A stretch of 35,969 nt of DNA from Gammaproteobacteria bacterium. GTDB taxonomy: Bacteria > Pseudomonadota > Gammaproteobacteria > Pseudomonadales > Pseudomonadaceae. Shown here piece after piece: positions 9,537 through 17,234 of the stretch. The first letter of the stretch is position 1. Each line of letters starts with the position of its first letter. Where the stretch lies: contig JAAXZZ010000200.1 of assembly GCA_012719655.1 (NCBI GenBank), forward strand, positions 1 through 35,969. Reading direction: 5' to 3'. Below the pieces are notes generated by a model. That model saw only the letters and a list, made by a program, of their open reading frames with translations. It did not search any database and had not been told where the DNA came from. Both the position numbers and the translations under genes were made by a program.

Positions 9537-9962
9537 ATGGCTAATGCAGTTGCGCAACAAGTGCAAGACACTAAAGAAACAACTAAGGGCGTACTCGCTG
9601 AGGTTAAACAGTATACGCGTAAAGCATGGCTGGCCGGTTTAGGTGCTTATGCTAAAGCAGGCCAGGAAGGTTACGACTATTTTAAAGAGTTGGTTAAAAC
9701 AGGTGAAACTGTTGAAAAAGATGGCAAAAAGTTAGTCAACAAAAAAATTGATGCTGTGAATGAGCGTGTTGATGATCTCAAGAGCGATGCTGTGCAAGCC
9801 GTAGAGGGTCGTTTAGAGCAGATCGAAAATGCGTTTGATCAGCGCGTTGCACGTGCGCTCAATCGCCTAGGTATGCCATCTCGTCACGACTTGGATGCTC
9901 TATCAGTACGGTTAGAGCAGTTAAGTGCACTGGTTGAACACGCCGTTAAACAAAAAAACTGA
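9537..9962 (+). CDS. phaI: Phasin PhaI (PHA granule-associated protein)
   Basis: Amphipathic helical phasin of 141 residues expected to coat PHA granules and stabilise their surface. The phasin core has KAWLAGLGAYAKA (about 29-41), a heptad-rich central helix, and the conserved block ALNRLGMPSRHDLDAL (about 106-121). A GAGGTG ribosome binding site precedes the ATG. The same core is shared with the next gene, PhaF, so the two are paralogues. It is separated from phaF by 10 bases and co-transcribed toward the bidirectional terminator at 10694-10714. Confidence 0.93.
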   Translation: MANAVAQQVQDTKETTKGVLAEVKQYTRKAWLAGLGAYAKAGQEGYDYFKELVKTGETVEKDGKKLVNKKIDAVNERVDDLKSDAVQAVEGRLEQIENAFDQRVARALNRLGMPSRHDLDALSVRLEQLSALVEHAVKQKN

Positions 9963-9972
9963 GGTGGATATT

Positions 9973-10671
9973 ATGAGCAGCAAGAAAAAAACTGAAACAA
10001 GCAGCAATGTCGTTGTTGCTGAAATTGAAAAATACAGCCGCCAAATTTGGTTAGCCGGCTTGGGTGCCTACTCAAAAGTCAGCAAAGATGGCAGCAAGCT
10101 ATTTGACAATTTAGTGAAAGACGGCGAAAAAGCTGAAAAAATCGCTAAAACTGAAGTTGATAAGCAAGTTGAAGTGGTAAAAGAATCTGTAGAGTCTGCG
10201 AAAACACGTGTCAGCGGTGTTAAAGATAAAGCGCTGGGTAAGTGGAATGAGCTGGAAGAAGCCTTTGATAAGCGTTTAAACGCGGCTATTTCTCGTTTAG
10301 GTGTGCCGAGCCGCAACGAAGTGAAAGCATTGCAAGATCAAGTAGAAAACTTGACTGCGCAAATTGAAAAACTTACAGGTAGCACTCTTGCAGCCACTAA
10401 ACCCGCGGCTAAAAAAGCGCCTGCCAAACCAGCCGCTAAAGCGGCGACTAAGGCTCCTGCTAAAACTGCAGAAAAAACAGCAGTGAAAGCACCAGCCAAA
10501 CCCGCTGCTAAAAAACCAGCGGCCGCTAAGCCAGCCGCTAAAGCGACTGTAGATAAGCCAGCAGTAGCGAAAGAAGCGCAAGCTAAACCTGCCGTTGCTC
10601 CAGCAGCCCAGCCTGAGGCTGCAACAGTGACGCCAGAAGTGGTTAAGCCTAAGCCAGAGACTTTTATCTAA
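9973..10671 (+). CDS. phaF: Phasin/nucleoid-associated protein PhaF with AlgP-like lysine-alanine tail
   Basis: Granule protein that in Pseudomonas also binds DNA and helps segregate granules at cell division. The start at ATG 9973 (GAGGTGG upstream) gives 232 residues. Residues 1 to about 135 form the phasin domain, with IWLAGLGAYSK and AISRLGVPSRNEVKAL matching PhaI, followed by a short leucine-zipper-like coil (LQDQVENLTAQIEKL). The remainder is a histone H1/AlgP-like tail of PAAK-type repeats rich in Lys, Ala and Pro. Its last part, from about residue 195, becomes less basic and ends PKPETFI. Confidence 0.95.
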   Translation: MSSKKKTETSSNVVVAEIEKYSRQIWLAGLGAYSKVSKDGSKLFDNLVKDGEKAEKIAKTEVDKQVEVVKESVESAKTRVSGVKDKALGKWNELEEAFDKRLNAAISRLGVPSRNEVKALQDQVENLTAQIEKLTGSTLAATKPAAKKAPAKPAAKAATKAPAKTAEKTAVKAPAKPAAKKPAAAKPAAKATVDKPAVAKEAQAKPAVAPAAQPEAATVTPEVVKPKPETFI

Positions 10672-10687
10672 GTACTGACTCATGGAC

Positions 10688-10714
10688 AAAAAGCCCAGCT
10701 CTGCTGGGTTTTTT
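10688..10714. terminator. Bidirectional rho-independent terminator between phaF and phaD
   Basis: A stem CCCAGC (10694-10699), loop TCT and GCTGGG (10703-10708) is followed by six T (10709-10714) and preceded by five A (10688-10692). The hairpin can therefore end both phaIF on the plus strand and phaC-phaZ-phaD on the minus strand. Confidence 0.9.
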
Positions 10715-10739
10715 GTTGCTACAGGCCACGCAGGTAAAA

Positions 10740-11354
10740 TTAAGGAGACAAGTAACGTAGCGCGATTTTTTCTACTGCAGGTTTGAGGGTGTGATGCAAG
10801 TGCGGGGTTGCTAGCATTAAGACATTAAACACCACCACCCGTACTTCAGGTTCCATGCCCATCACCCGTTGATAATCGAGTGAAAATAACAGTGTTAAAG
10901 TCACTTGTTCGACCAGTAAGCCAAGCGCTTGACTGTCGCTGATGAGTACACCTTCGGCTTGTAAATGCATCAGTAGTGCGGCTAACGCATGTTTGAATTG
11001 ATTGAGCCATTGACGAATCTGTCGCGCTAATTGCGGCAGACGTACCGAAAGATTGGCTAAGTCTTGAAAGAAGAAGCGATAGGCTGCCATGCGTTCAACC
11101 ACAAGATGGATAAATAGCGCATAGTCCTCCGGTTCGACTTCGAGTTGCTCTGGCGGGTTGAGTAGCGGCGCCAGCTCGTTTTTAAAGCGTGTAAATAATT
11201 CCATAATCAGCGGTTCTTTGCCGTGAAAATGGTAATACAAATTGCCTGGGCTCATGTCCAGTTCAGTGGCGATCTCCAAGGTCGAGATATTCGATTCACC
11301 ACGCTGATTAAATAACAATAAAGCACATTCGAGAATGCGATCACGTGTTTTCAT
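10740..11354 (-). CDS. phaD: TetR-family transcriptional regulator PhaD
   Basis: Regulator of PHA gene expression; in P. putida PhaD activates the phaC1 and phaI promoters, responding to a fatty-acid-derived effector. The 204-residue protein has the N-terminal TetR helix-turn-helix (RDRILECALLLFNQRG, then STLEIATELDMSPGNLYYHF) and a helical ligand-binding domain. Its ATG lies inside the 3' end of phaZ with a 14-nt overlap in a different frame, implying translational coupling. In the usual Pseudomonas order a second synthase gene separates phaZ and phaD; it is missing here. Confidence 0.95.
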   Translation of the reverse strand: MKTRDRILECALLLFNQRGESNISTLEIATELDMSPGNLYYHFHGKEPLIMELFTRFKNELAPLLNPPEQLEVEPEDYALFIHLVVERMAAYRFFFQDLANLSVRLPQLARQIRQWLNQFKHALAALLMHLQAEGVLISDSQALGLLVEQVTLTLLFSLDYQRVMGMEPEVRVVVFNVLMLATPHLHHTLKPAVEKIALRYLSP

Positions 11355-12249
11355 GGGGCTGTTCTTCGGCTAAATCATCATCTGACTCATCTGCCGGTGC
11401 AACTAAATGCGTCGGGATGGGGTGAATAACTGCACGCTTGCGTTCCTCATCAAGAAACTCCATGACAAGAGGGGCTACCAGTGCTGCACGCGTCACCAAG
11501 AATAAATGACCGTCATCAATCACATGCAGTTGTGAGTTAGGAATGCGCCAAGCGAGTAAGCGCATATTGACCAGCGGGATAATCGGATCGTCATCACCGG
11601 CCAACACTAAAGTGGGTTGTTTAATCTTGTGCAGCCAATGAATGCTGGTCCAGCCTAGACCGGCAAACAGCTGCCAGTAGTAACCCAGCTTACTACCTGA
11701 ACGGACTTTACTGGCATGGCGTGTGGCCAACTTTGCGTCACGACGAAAGGCACCACCGTAGATGTCAGCCGCAATTTGCACACCGTATGAAGGCTGGATG
11801 TAACGACGCGGACTGGCCATGCGTAACAATACTTTTGGCTTGCCTGGCACCATCACGGCGCCGGCTGCGGTGGCGGCTAAAATCAGTTTTTTGCAACGCT
11901 CTGGGTAATCGTAGGCAAATTGCTGCGCCAGCGCTCCCCCCCAAGACACACCGATGACGTTGACTTGACCGTAATCTAAATAATCCAGCATACGCGCGGC
12001 AAGTTTGGCCAGCCCTGGAAAACGATAAGGTTTGCTGGGCGTTGAAGAGCCACCGACACCAGGTACGTCGAAAGCAATAATTTCGAGATCTGGATCGAGC
12101 TCTTTAACAAACGGCACTACCAGCTCAAGGTTAGCGCCAATACCATTAAAAATAAGCAGTGGAGGCAGCGCACTTGTGCCAGGACGGACAGCCGTACGTA
12201 GGGTCTGCCCATCAAGATCTATGGTACGAAAAACAAAGGATAGCGGCAT
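11341..12249 (-). CDS. phaZ: Intracellular medium-chain-length PHA depolymerase PhaZ
   Basis: Alpha/beta-hydrolase that degrades stored mcl-PHA on the granule surface. The nucleophile motif GVSWGG has Ser102; Asp221 (in GDDDP) and His248 (in DDGHLF) complete the triad at the positions described for Pseudomonas PhaZ. Length is 302 residues versus about 283-285 usually. The surplus is a C-terminal tail after RKRAVIHP that is acidic (DESDDDLAEEQ) and runs into phaD. The start has GAGG six bases upstream. It lies 122 bases after phaC. Confidence 0.95.
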   Translation of the reverse strand: MPLSFVFRTIDLDGQTLRTAVRPGTSALPPLLIFNGIGANLELVVPFVKELDPDLEIIAFDVPGVGGSSTPSKPYRFPGLAKLAARMLDYLDYGQVNVIGVSWGGALAQQFAYDYPERCKKLILAATAAGAVMVPGKPKVLLRMASPRRYIQPSYGVQIAADIYGGAFRRDAKLATRHASKVRSGSKLGYYWQLFAGLGWTSIHWLHKIKQPTLVLAGDDDPIIPLVNMRLLAWRIPNSQLHVIDDGHLFLVTRAALVAPLVMEFLDEERKRAVIHPIPTHLVAPADESDDDLAEEQPHENT

Positions 12250-12371
12250 GCTGCGCCTCTTGGTAGTGACGTCCCTCTGATGTTATCCACGCATCAGCGC
12301 TGCGACGTGTTGTAAGCCATTATTTAATGAGTTTGCGTATTGCACCGCCTCCATGCGCTGCAGAATATCAA

Positions 12372-14054
12372 TCAACGTTCGTGAACGTAAGTGCCTGGTG
12401 CTGGGTAACCGGTTGGATAGGCTTTACTGCCGAGACTGGTAGGCGCTTTTTTGAGCTTTCCTGAGCGTTCTTCAATCCATTTCTGCCAATGCGTCCACCA
12501 TGAGTCCGTGTGCTTCGTCGCTGTTTCTTGCCAGACTTTTGGATCGCCGTGCAATTCGCTGTTGGTTTGGAAGCGTGCTTTGGGGTTGCCGACAGGGTTT
12601 AAAATACTTTGAATATGGCCGCTGTTGGACAGTACAAATTCGCACTTACCGCCAAACAGTAATGCGGAGCGGTAGCACGATTCCCATGGTGTGATGTGAT
12701 CCGTGGTGCCTGCTACGCAATACAGGTCAACGTTTACCTTCGATAAATCAATCGGTGTATCGCACACTTCTAAGGCGTTAGCGCGCACCAATGGATTGGT
12801 GCGGAACATTTCAATTAACTCACCATGAAAAGCCGCTGGTAGTCGTGTGGTATCGTTATTCCAATACAAAATATCAAACACGGGCGGTTCATTGCCTAAC
12901 AGGTAATTATTGACCCAGTAGTTCCAAATCAAGTCATTCGGACGCATCCAAGCAAACACCTTGGCCATGTCTTTACCTTCTAAAACACCGGCTTGGTACG
13001 AGCGACGCTTAGCACTTTCTAGGGTTTTTTCATCGGCAAATAACGCCACTTGGCTGTCTAGAGTAAAATCTAAAACGCTCACCAACTGAGTGACAGAGTG
13101 AATTTTATTCTGTTTAGAGGCTGCATAATGACCGAGTAACGCAGCGCTGGTGATGCCGCCAGAACATGCGCCCATGGTGGTTACGTCTTTACTGCCAGTA
13201 ATGGCACACACCGCATCAACCGCCTCTTTCAGCGCTTCAATGTAAGTGTTCAAGCCCCACTCGCGGTGAGCCTTTGAAGGGTTACGCCAGCTCACAACAA
13301 AAACCTGCAAGTTGTTGCTTAAGCAAAAGCGCGCCAAGCTTTTATCCGGTGACAGGTCAAAGACATAAAATTTATTGATTTGTGGTGGCACAATCAGAAT
13401 GGGTCTTTCGTGGACTTGTTCGGTCACGGGCTGGTATTGCAGCACTTCTAAAACCTCATTGCGAAATACAACCGCACCAGGCGTGCTGGCTATCGTCTTG
13501 CCGACTTCAAAAGCGCTCATATCCGTTTGACTGGGCATGCCGCCGTTATGTACGAGGTCTTTAGCCAGGTTGGAAAGTCCATCAAATAGACTTTTGCCGC
13601 CGGTTTCAAAAAAACGCTTTACGGCAGCCGGGTTGGCCATACTGTTGGTCGGCGACATCGCTTCCGTCATCAAATTGATGACAAAGAGCCCGCGATTGAT
13701 GTCTTGCTCCGATAGACTGCTCTCTTCAATCCAGTCATGCAGCTCTTTACGCCAAGCCAGATAGCCTTGCATATAGCGTTTATAAATAGGGTTATTGCTC
13801 CAAGTTGGATCGTTAAAACGGCGATCGCTTTTTTCTGGAGCGAGTTCAGATTGACCGAGCAACACATTATTAATTTCTAAACCAAAACGAGCGGCATGTT
13901 TTGCGCTGTGCATCGGTTGGCGCAAGGCTTGTTTAAGCACCATGCGTGCAGTTGAAATCAGGTCTTTGCTATTGATACCAATAACGGGGTTAAGACCTAA
14001 AGTGTTTTCTATTGCTTGTTGTGTCAGTGTTTCATTATTGTTTTTATTGGTCAT
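12372..14054 (-). CDS. phaC: Class II poly(3-hydroxyalkanoate) synthase (PhaC1-like)
   Basis: Polymerises medium-chain (R)-3-hydroxyacyl-CoA into PHA at the granule surface. The start at ATG 14054 (GGAG seven bases upstream) gives 560 residues beginning MTNKNNNETL, matching PhaC1 proteins; a longer reading to 14096 has no support. The lipase-like box GACSGG holds the nucleophile Cys297, with Asp452 and His480 completing the triad. Residues aligning with the specificity positions E130, S325, S477 and Q481 of class II synthases keep the wild-type identities (E131, S326, S478, Q482). The C-terminus APGTYVHER is PhaC1-like. It is the only synthase gene seen in this locus. Confidence 0.97.
   Translation of the reverse strand: MTNKNNNETLTQQAIENTLGLNPVIGINSKDLISTARMVLKQALRQPMHSAKHAARFGLEINNVLLGQSELAPEKSDRRFNDPTWSNNPIYKRYMQGYLAWRKELHDWIEESSLSEQDINRGLFVINLMTEAMSPTNSMANPAAVKRFFETGGKSLFDGLSNLAKDLVHNGGMPSQTDMSAFEVGKTIASTPGAVVFRNEVLEVLQYQPVTEQVHERPILIVPPQINKFYVFDLSPDKSLARFCLSNNLQVFVVSWRNPSKAHREWGLNTYIEALKEAVDAVCAITGSKDVTTMGACSGGITSAALLGHYAASKQNKIHSVTQLVSVLDFTLDSQVALFADEKTLESAKRRSYQAGVLEGKDMAKVFAWMRPNDLIWNYWVNNYLLGNEPPVFDILYWNNDTTRLPAAFHGELIEMFRTNPLVRANALEVCDTPIDLSKVNVDLYCVAGTTDHITPWESCYRSALLFGGKCEFVLSNSGHIQSILNPVGNPKARFQTNSELHGDPKVWQETATKHTDSWWTHWQKWIEERSGKLKKAPTSLGSKAYPTGYPAPGTYVHER
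14034..14048 (-). promoter_or_regulatory. Candidate Hfq/Crc-binding A-rich motif at the phaC start
   Basis: Codons 3-7 of phaC read AATAAAAACAATAAT in the transcript: five consecutive A-A-N triplets, fitting the CA motif (AANAANAA) bound by Hfq with Crc in Pseudomonas. The site begins 3 nt after the start codon, where binding could block translation initiation. Catabolite repression of phaC1 by Crc is described for P. putida. Binding here is inference. Confidence 0.5.
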
Positions 14055-14509
14055 GATGACGCTCCATTGTCCAAAGACAGAATTACAGGCGTGCACAAAT
14101 ATGCTGAATACCGCTATCCGTTTCTCGCGTGTCCTTCAACGAAAAGGACAGAGCATAAATGAGTGCATGTATTCACATAAGTGATTGATTACCTCATTAA
14201 CTGCATTGATGCAAATATAAATTGATCCTTAATAACTCAGTAGTATGTTTGAGTTTTTTAGAAAAAGCGTTCTAACTTCTGTGCTAGAGCCTTTGCTTGA
14301 GTTAAAAGGTTGAAAGTTGATGCGCTATGGGATGCGTAGATAAAGTGGCCGGCTGCTGCTGCGGCAATAAAATTAAAGACGTATCGCTGGCAAATTTTTA
14401 TGAGTGATGAGTCGAGCAATCAGAGGCCGGGTTGAGTCTGGGCACCATAAAGGAGCCTTCACTGCGTGTCGGCAATGCAGAAATAGGCGCCATTGAGTGC
14501 TTTCAACGG
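14055..14509 (-). promoter_or_regulatory. phaC upstream regulatory region (455 bases without a gene)
   Basis: No coding gene is apparent here. On the minus strand a candidate promoter has TTGCCA (14388-14393) and TTTATT (14366-14371) with a 16-bp spacer. A perfect inverted repeat TTAGAA-N6-TTCTAA (14258-14275) could be an operator, for example for the TetR-type PhaD. A 6-bp hairpin GTCCTT/AAGGAC with a 7-nt loop (14131-14149) lies in the presumed phaC leader. I found no convincing -24/-12 sigma-54 promoter. All site assignments are inferred from sequence pattern. Confidence 0.45.
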
Positions 14510-14884
14510 TCACAGCATGAGGCGTACAACGGACTCATCAGGATCGCGTGAACGTCCGGCAGCGCTGAGTTGCGCTAAATACTTTTGCCATAGCGCTGAG
14601 TGCTCAGTGGCCAGTTCATAGAGGTAGTTCCAAGTGAAGATGCCACTGTCATGGCCATCATCAAAGGTTAGCTTGAGGGCATAATTGCCAGCAGGCTGTA
14701 CATCTGTCAGGGCAACATGCATCTTGCCGTATTGCAGGATAGGCTTGCCATGTCCTTGCACTTCAGCCGATGGCGAATACACACGTAAAAACTCAGCAGG
14801 CAAAGCAAACTGTTGGCCATCGGCGTAGCCGAGCTCAAGGGTTTTGGAGCTTTTGTTGAGTTTGATACGCGTAGGGATCAGCAT
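14510..14884 (-). CDS. DUF971 domain protein (gamma-butyrobetaine hydroxylase-like N-terminal domain)
   Basis: Small 124-residue protein of the DUF971 family, commonly encoded next to hslU in Pseudomonas; function unknown, though the domain occurs at the N-terminus of gamma-butyrobetaine dioxygenases and in iron-sulfur-related proteins. Visible features are PTRIKLNKSSKTLELGYADG, the block LPAEFLRVYSPSAEVQGHG, and the aromatic motif DDGHDSGIFTWNYLYEL. It lies downstream of hslU but is separated by an apparent terminator (14901-14933), so it may have its own promoter or depend on read-through. Confidence 0.88.
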   Translation of the reverse strand: MLIPTRIKLNKSSKTLELGYADGQQFALPAEFLRVYSPSAEVQGHGKPILQYGKMHVALTDVQPAGNYALKLTFDDGHDSGIFTWNYLYELATEHSALWQKYLAQLSAAGRSRDPDESVVRLML

Positions 14885-14900
14885 GTTGGTCTCGCTTTAG

Positions 14901-14933
14901 AAAAAGGTGTCAGCACCCAGTTCGGCGCTGACA
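14901..14933 (-). terminator. Rho-independent terminator after hslU
   Basis: On the minus strand the stem TGTCAGC/GCTGACA (14927-14933 with 14908-14914) is extended inward by CC/GG after one mismatch and followed by CCTTTTT (T run at 14901-14905). It lies just after the hslU stop and before the DUF971 gene. Confidence 0.75.
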
Positions 14934-14946
14934 TCACAGTACCGAC

Positions 14947-16284
14947 TTATAAGATATAACGCGACAGATCTTCGTCTTTGGCTAATTCACCCAGATGCTG
15001 ATCAACATAGGCAGCATCAATGGCTAATGCAGCGCTTTTGTATTGTTCTGCCAATTCAGCCGCAGCAAATGACACTTCTTCGAGTAAGCGCTCAAGTAGT
15101 GTATGTAAACGGCGAGCACCAATGTTTTCAGTTTTTTCGTTGACCTGCCAAGCAATCTCAGCAATGCGCTCAATGCCGCTGGCAGTGAATTCAACGTTGA
15201 GGCCTTCGGTGGCCAGTAGTGCTACGTATTGTTCGGTGAGTGAGGCATCAGGCTCGCTGAGAATGCGCTTAAAGTCATCTGGCGTCAGAGCTTTTAACTC
15301 GACGCGAATCGGTAAGCGGCCTTGTAACTCAGGAACTAAGTCACTGGGCTTGCTCAGATGAAAGGCGCCTGAAGCAATAAACAGAATATGATCGGTTTTA
15401 ACCATGCCCAGTTTGGTGTTGACGGTGCAGCCTTCGATCAGTGGTAGCAAGTCGCGTTGCACGCCTTCACGGGAAACGTCAGCCCCTCCAGTGTTGCCAC
15501 GCTTAGCGATCTTATCAATTTCGTCGAGGAAAACGATACCATGCTGTTCAACGGCTTCTAGCGCACGCACTTTAATATCGTCTTCGTTGACCAAACGTGC
15601 AGCCTCTTCATCACGAATCAGCTTCAGAGCATCGGCGACGCGCATTTTACGGCTTTTGGTTTTGCCTCTGTTCATGCCAGAGAACAGGCTCTGCAACTGG
15701 CTGGTCATTTCTTCCATGCCCGGAGGGGTCATGATTTCCACACCCATCGGTGCCTCAGCTACTTCGATTTCAATTTCTTTATCGTCCAGTTGGCCTTCGC
15801 GCAAACGTTTACGGAATAATTGGCGGGTGCTCGAGTCGGTGCGCTCAAGGGATTCGTCAGCGCTTGAGCGGGCGGGAGGTAATAATGCATCAAGAATGCG
15901 TTCTTCCGCGGCATCTTCGGCACGGTTGCGCATGCTTTTCATTTCTTGCTCACGCAGCATTTTTACCGCGGCATCGGCTAAGTCACGAATAATTGAATCA
16001 ACATCACGGCCGACATAGCCCACTTCAGTGAACTTGGTTGCTTCCACTTTGATAAAGGGTGCGTTGACCAGCTTGGCTAAGCGACGAGCGATCTCGGTTT
16101 TACCAACACCGGTTGGGCCAATCATTAAAATGTTTTTAGGTGTGACTTCATTGCGCAGGTCAGCGGATAACTGCATGCGTCTCCAGCGGTTGCGCAGAGC
16201 AATCGCTACAGCACGTTTGGCATCATCTTGGCCAACGATATGGCGATTAAGCTCATGCACAATTTCACGGGGTGTCATGGACAT
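14947..16284 (-). CDS. hslU: ATP-dependent protease ATPase subunit HslU
   Basis: AAA+ unfoldase (ClpX/HslU family) that feeds substrates to the HslV peptidase. The 445 residues include Walker A GPTGVGKT (56-63), pore loop GYVGRD (89-94), the inserted I-domain (about 110-240), Walker B FLDEID (252-257) and the C-terminal tail LSRYIL that docks into HslV and activates it. The start at ATG 16284 has GGAG six bases upstream. It follows hslV by 19 bases and shares its heat-shock promoter. Confidence 0.98.
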   Translation of the reverse strand: MSMTPREIVHELNRHIVGQDDAKRAVAIALRNRWRRMQLSADLRNEVTPKNILMIGPTGVGKTEIARRLAKLVNAPFIKVEATKFTEVGYVGRDVDSIIRDLADAAVKMLREQEMKSMRNRAEDAAEERILDALLPPARSSADESLERTDSSTRQLFRKRLREGQLDDKEIEIEVAEAPMGVEIMTPPGMEEMTSQLQSLFSGMNRGKTKSRKMRVADALKLIRDEEAARLVNEDDIKVRALEAVEQHGIVFLDEIDKIAKRGNTGGADVSREGVQRDLLPLIEGCTVNTKLGMVKTDHILFIASGAFHLSKPSDLVPELQGRLPIRVELKALTPDDFKRILSEPDASLTEQYVALLATEGLNVEFTASGIERIAEIAWQVNEKTENIGARRLHTLLERLLEEVSFAAAELAEQYKSAALAIDAAYVDQHLGELAKDEDLSRYIL

Positions 16285-16303
16285 AGTGGTCTCCGAGGCG
16301 CGC

Positions 16304-16834
16304 TTAAATCGCGCTCTCCTGCTCTTCGATGGTTAAATTCTGGTTGGTAAATACACAAATTGAACCGGCGATGTGTAAGGCTTTTTCAGCAATTTCGCGG
16401 GCGGATAGATCGCTGTTTTCTAATAGCGCCAGGGCCGCCGCTTGGGCGAAACCACCGCCTGAGCCCATGGCAATCATGCCGTGTTCTGGCTCAACCACAT
16501 CACCATTACCGGTAATAATTAACGAGGCATCTTTATTGGCTACGGCCAACATGGCTTCGAGGCGGCTCAGCGAACGATCGGTCCGCCAGTCTTTGGCTAA
16601 CTCAACAGCTGCACGAACTAAATGGCCTTGGTGTTTTTCTAATTGGCCTTCAAAACGCTCAAATAGAGTAAAAGCGTCTGCTGTGGCTCCGGCAAAACCG
16701 GCCAGTACTTGGCCGTGATAGAGGCGGCGAACTTTTTTTGCATTGCCTTTCATCACGGTATTGCCAAGGGATACTTGACCGTCACCACCCATAACGACTT
16801 TGCCGTTGCGACGAACTGAAACAATTGTGGTCAA
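16304..16834 (-). CDS. hslV: ATP-dependent protease peptidase subunit HslV (TTG start)
   Basis: Threonine protease subunit of HslUV, a proteasome-like complex that degrades misfolded and regulatory proteins. The family N-terminus [19 protein letters not shown] begins immediately after a TTG at 16832-16834, preceded by GGAGA about eight bases upstream. This gives 176 residues, the usual length, with the catalytic Thr exposed after removal of the initiator Met. The upstream extension to 16900 would bury that threonine and is rejected. The body ([51 protein letters not shown]) is intact. Confidence 0.97.
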   Translation of the reverse strand: MTTIVSVRRNGKVVMGGDGQVSLGNTVMKGNAKKVRRLYHGQVLAGFAGATADAFTLFERFEGQLEKHQGHLVRAAVELAKDWRTDRSLSRLEAMLAVANKDASLIITGNGDVVEPEHGMIAMGSGGGFAQAAALALLENSDLSAREIAEKALHIAGSICVFTNQNLTIEEQESAI

Positions 16835-16854
16835 GGGATATTCTCCACGTTGAT

Positions 16855-16868
16855 GGGTATATTTACCC
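16855..16868 (-). other. Hairpin in the hslVU mRNA leader
   Basis: GGGTA-AATA-TACCC forms a perfect 5-bp stem with a 4-nt loop in the presumed 5' leader between the heat-shock promoter and the hslV ribosome binding site. A leader stem-loop stabilises the hslVU message in E. coli; the same role here is inference. Confidence 0.5.
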
Positions 16869-16879
16869 GGGTTCTTCAC

Positions 16880-16908
16880 AGATGGGGATGGATTGCGCAA
16901 GCTTCAAG
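16880..16908 (-). promoter_or_regulatory. Sigma-32 (RpoH) heat-shock promoter of hslVU
   Basis: On the minus strand CTTGAA (16903-16908) and CCCCATCT (16880-16887) are spaced by 15 bp, matching the sigma-32 consensus CTTGAA / CCCCATNT in both boxes. It lies about 46 bases before the TTG start of hslV. HslVU is a classical heat-shock operon, which supports the call. Confidence 0.88.
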
Positions 16909-16939
16909 GGTAGCCGCTTAAAGTCGTAGATTTTTCTGA

Positions 16940-16972
16940 AGGTTCTTTGCGGGCGAGCCGCCCGCGCTCCCA
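16940..16972. repeat. 33-bp REP-like palindromic repeat, copy 1
   Basis: A 33-bp unit identical to the copy at 17235-17267, in the same orientation. Its core is a 7-bp perfect hairpin GCGGGCG-AGC-CGCCCGC followed by GCTCCC, the character of Pseudomonas REP elements. A diverged third hairpin (CGGGCG-AGT-CGCTCG) lies at 16991-17005. Confidence 0.8.
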
Positions 16973-17036
16973 AGTGGAGTTGGTCTGTGACGGGCGAGTC
17001 GCTCGCGCTTTTGATAAAGAGGCGTAAGCACATCGC

Positions 17037-17180
17037 GCTAACGACACCAATGATCAATGAGTGCCTCGCTAGTGCGGCGGCAAGCGTAGCCATGGATGGC
17101 GCAGCGCCCGAATCGAGCCAGGATGGCTCGTTGAGGGTAGAGTCGCATTAGCGAGGTACGTTATGCACAATGTCGCTAGC
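17037..17180. repeat. Nested imperfect inverted repeat with two GGA-loop hairpins
   Basis: Outer arms GCTAACGAC (17037-17045) and GTCGCTAGC (17172-17180) pair at 8 of 9 positions. Inner arms CCTCGCTAGTGCG (17064-17076) and CGCATTAGCGAGG (17144-17156) pair at 12 of 13. Between them are GCCAT-GG-ATGGC (17089-17100) and CGAGCCA-GGA-TGGCTCG (17114-17130). The element lies between the two REP-like copies and could be a miniature mobile or REP-type repeat or a structured RNA. No open reading frame in the 16909-17341 stretch looks real. Confidence 0.65.
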
Positions 17181-17234
17181 AATGCAGCATAGATGCAGTC
17201 TCGAAGTGCATAAAGTAGATTGCTGTCCTGCGAG

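Noticed and set aside
10380..10640. Tandem DNA repeats or CRISPR-like array
   Set aside because: The repetition is the PAAK-type coding repeat of the PhaF tail; units are irregular and in frame.
14055..14184. N-terminal extension of phaC to 14096 and a plus-strand reading frame over the leader
   Set aside because: PhaC1 proteins begin at MTNKNN-type sequence with a ribosome binding site at the expected distance from ATG 14054; the plus-strand frame is antisense and unsupported.
14400..14470. Sigma-54 (-24/-12) promoter upstream of phaC
   Set aside because: The best GG/GC pair has the wrong spacing (9 instead of 10 bases) and poor flanking matches.
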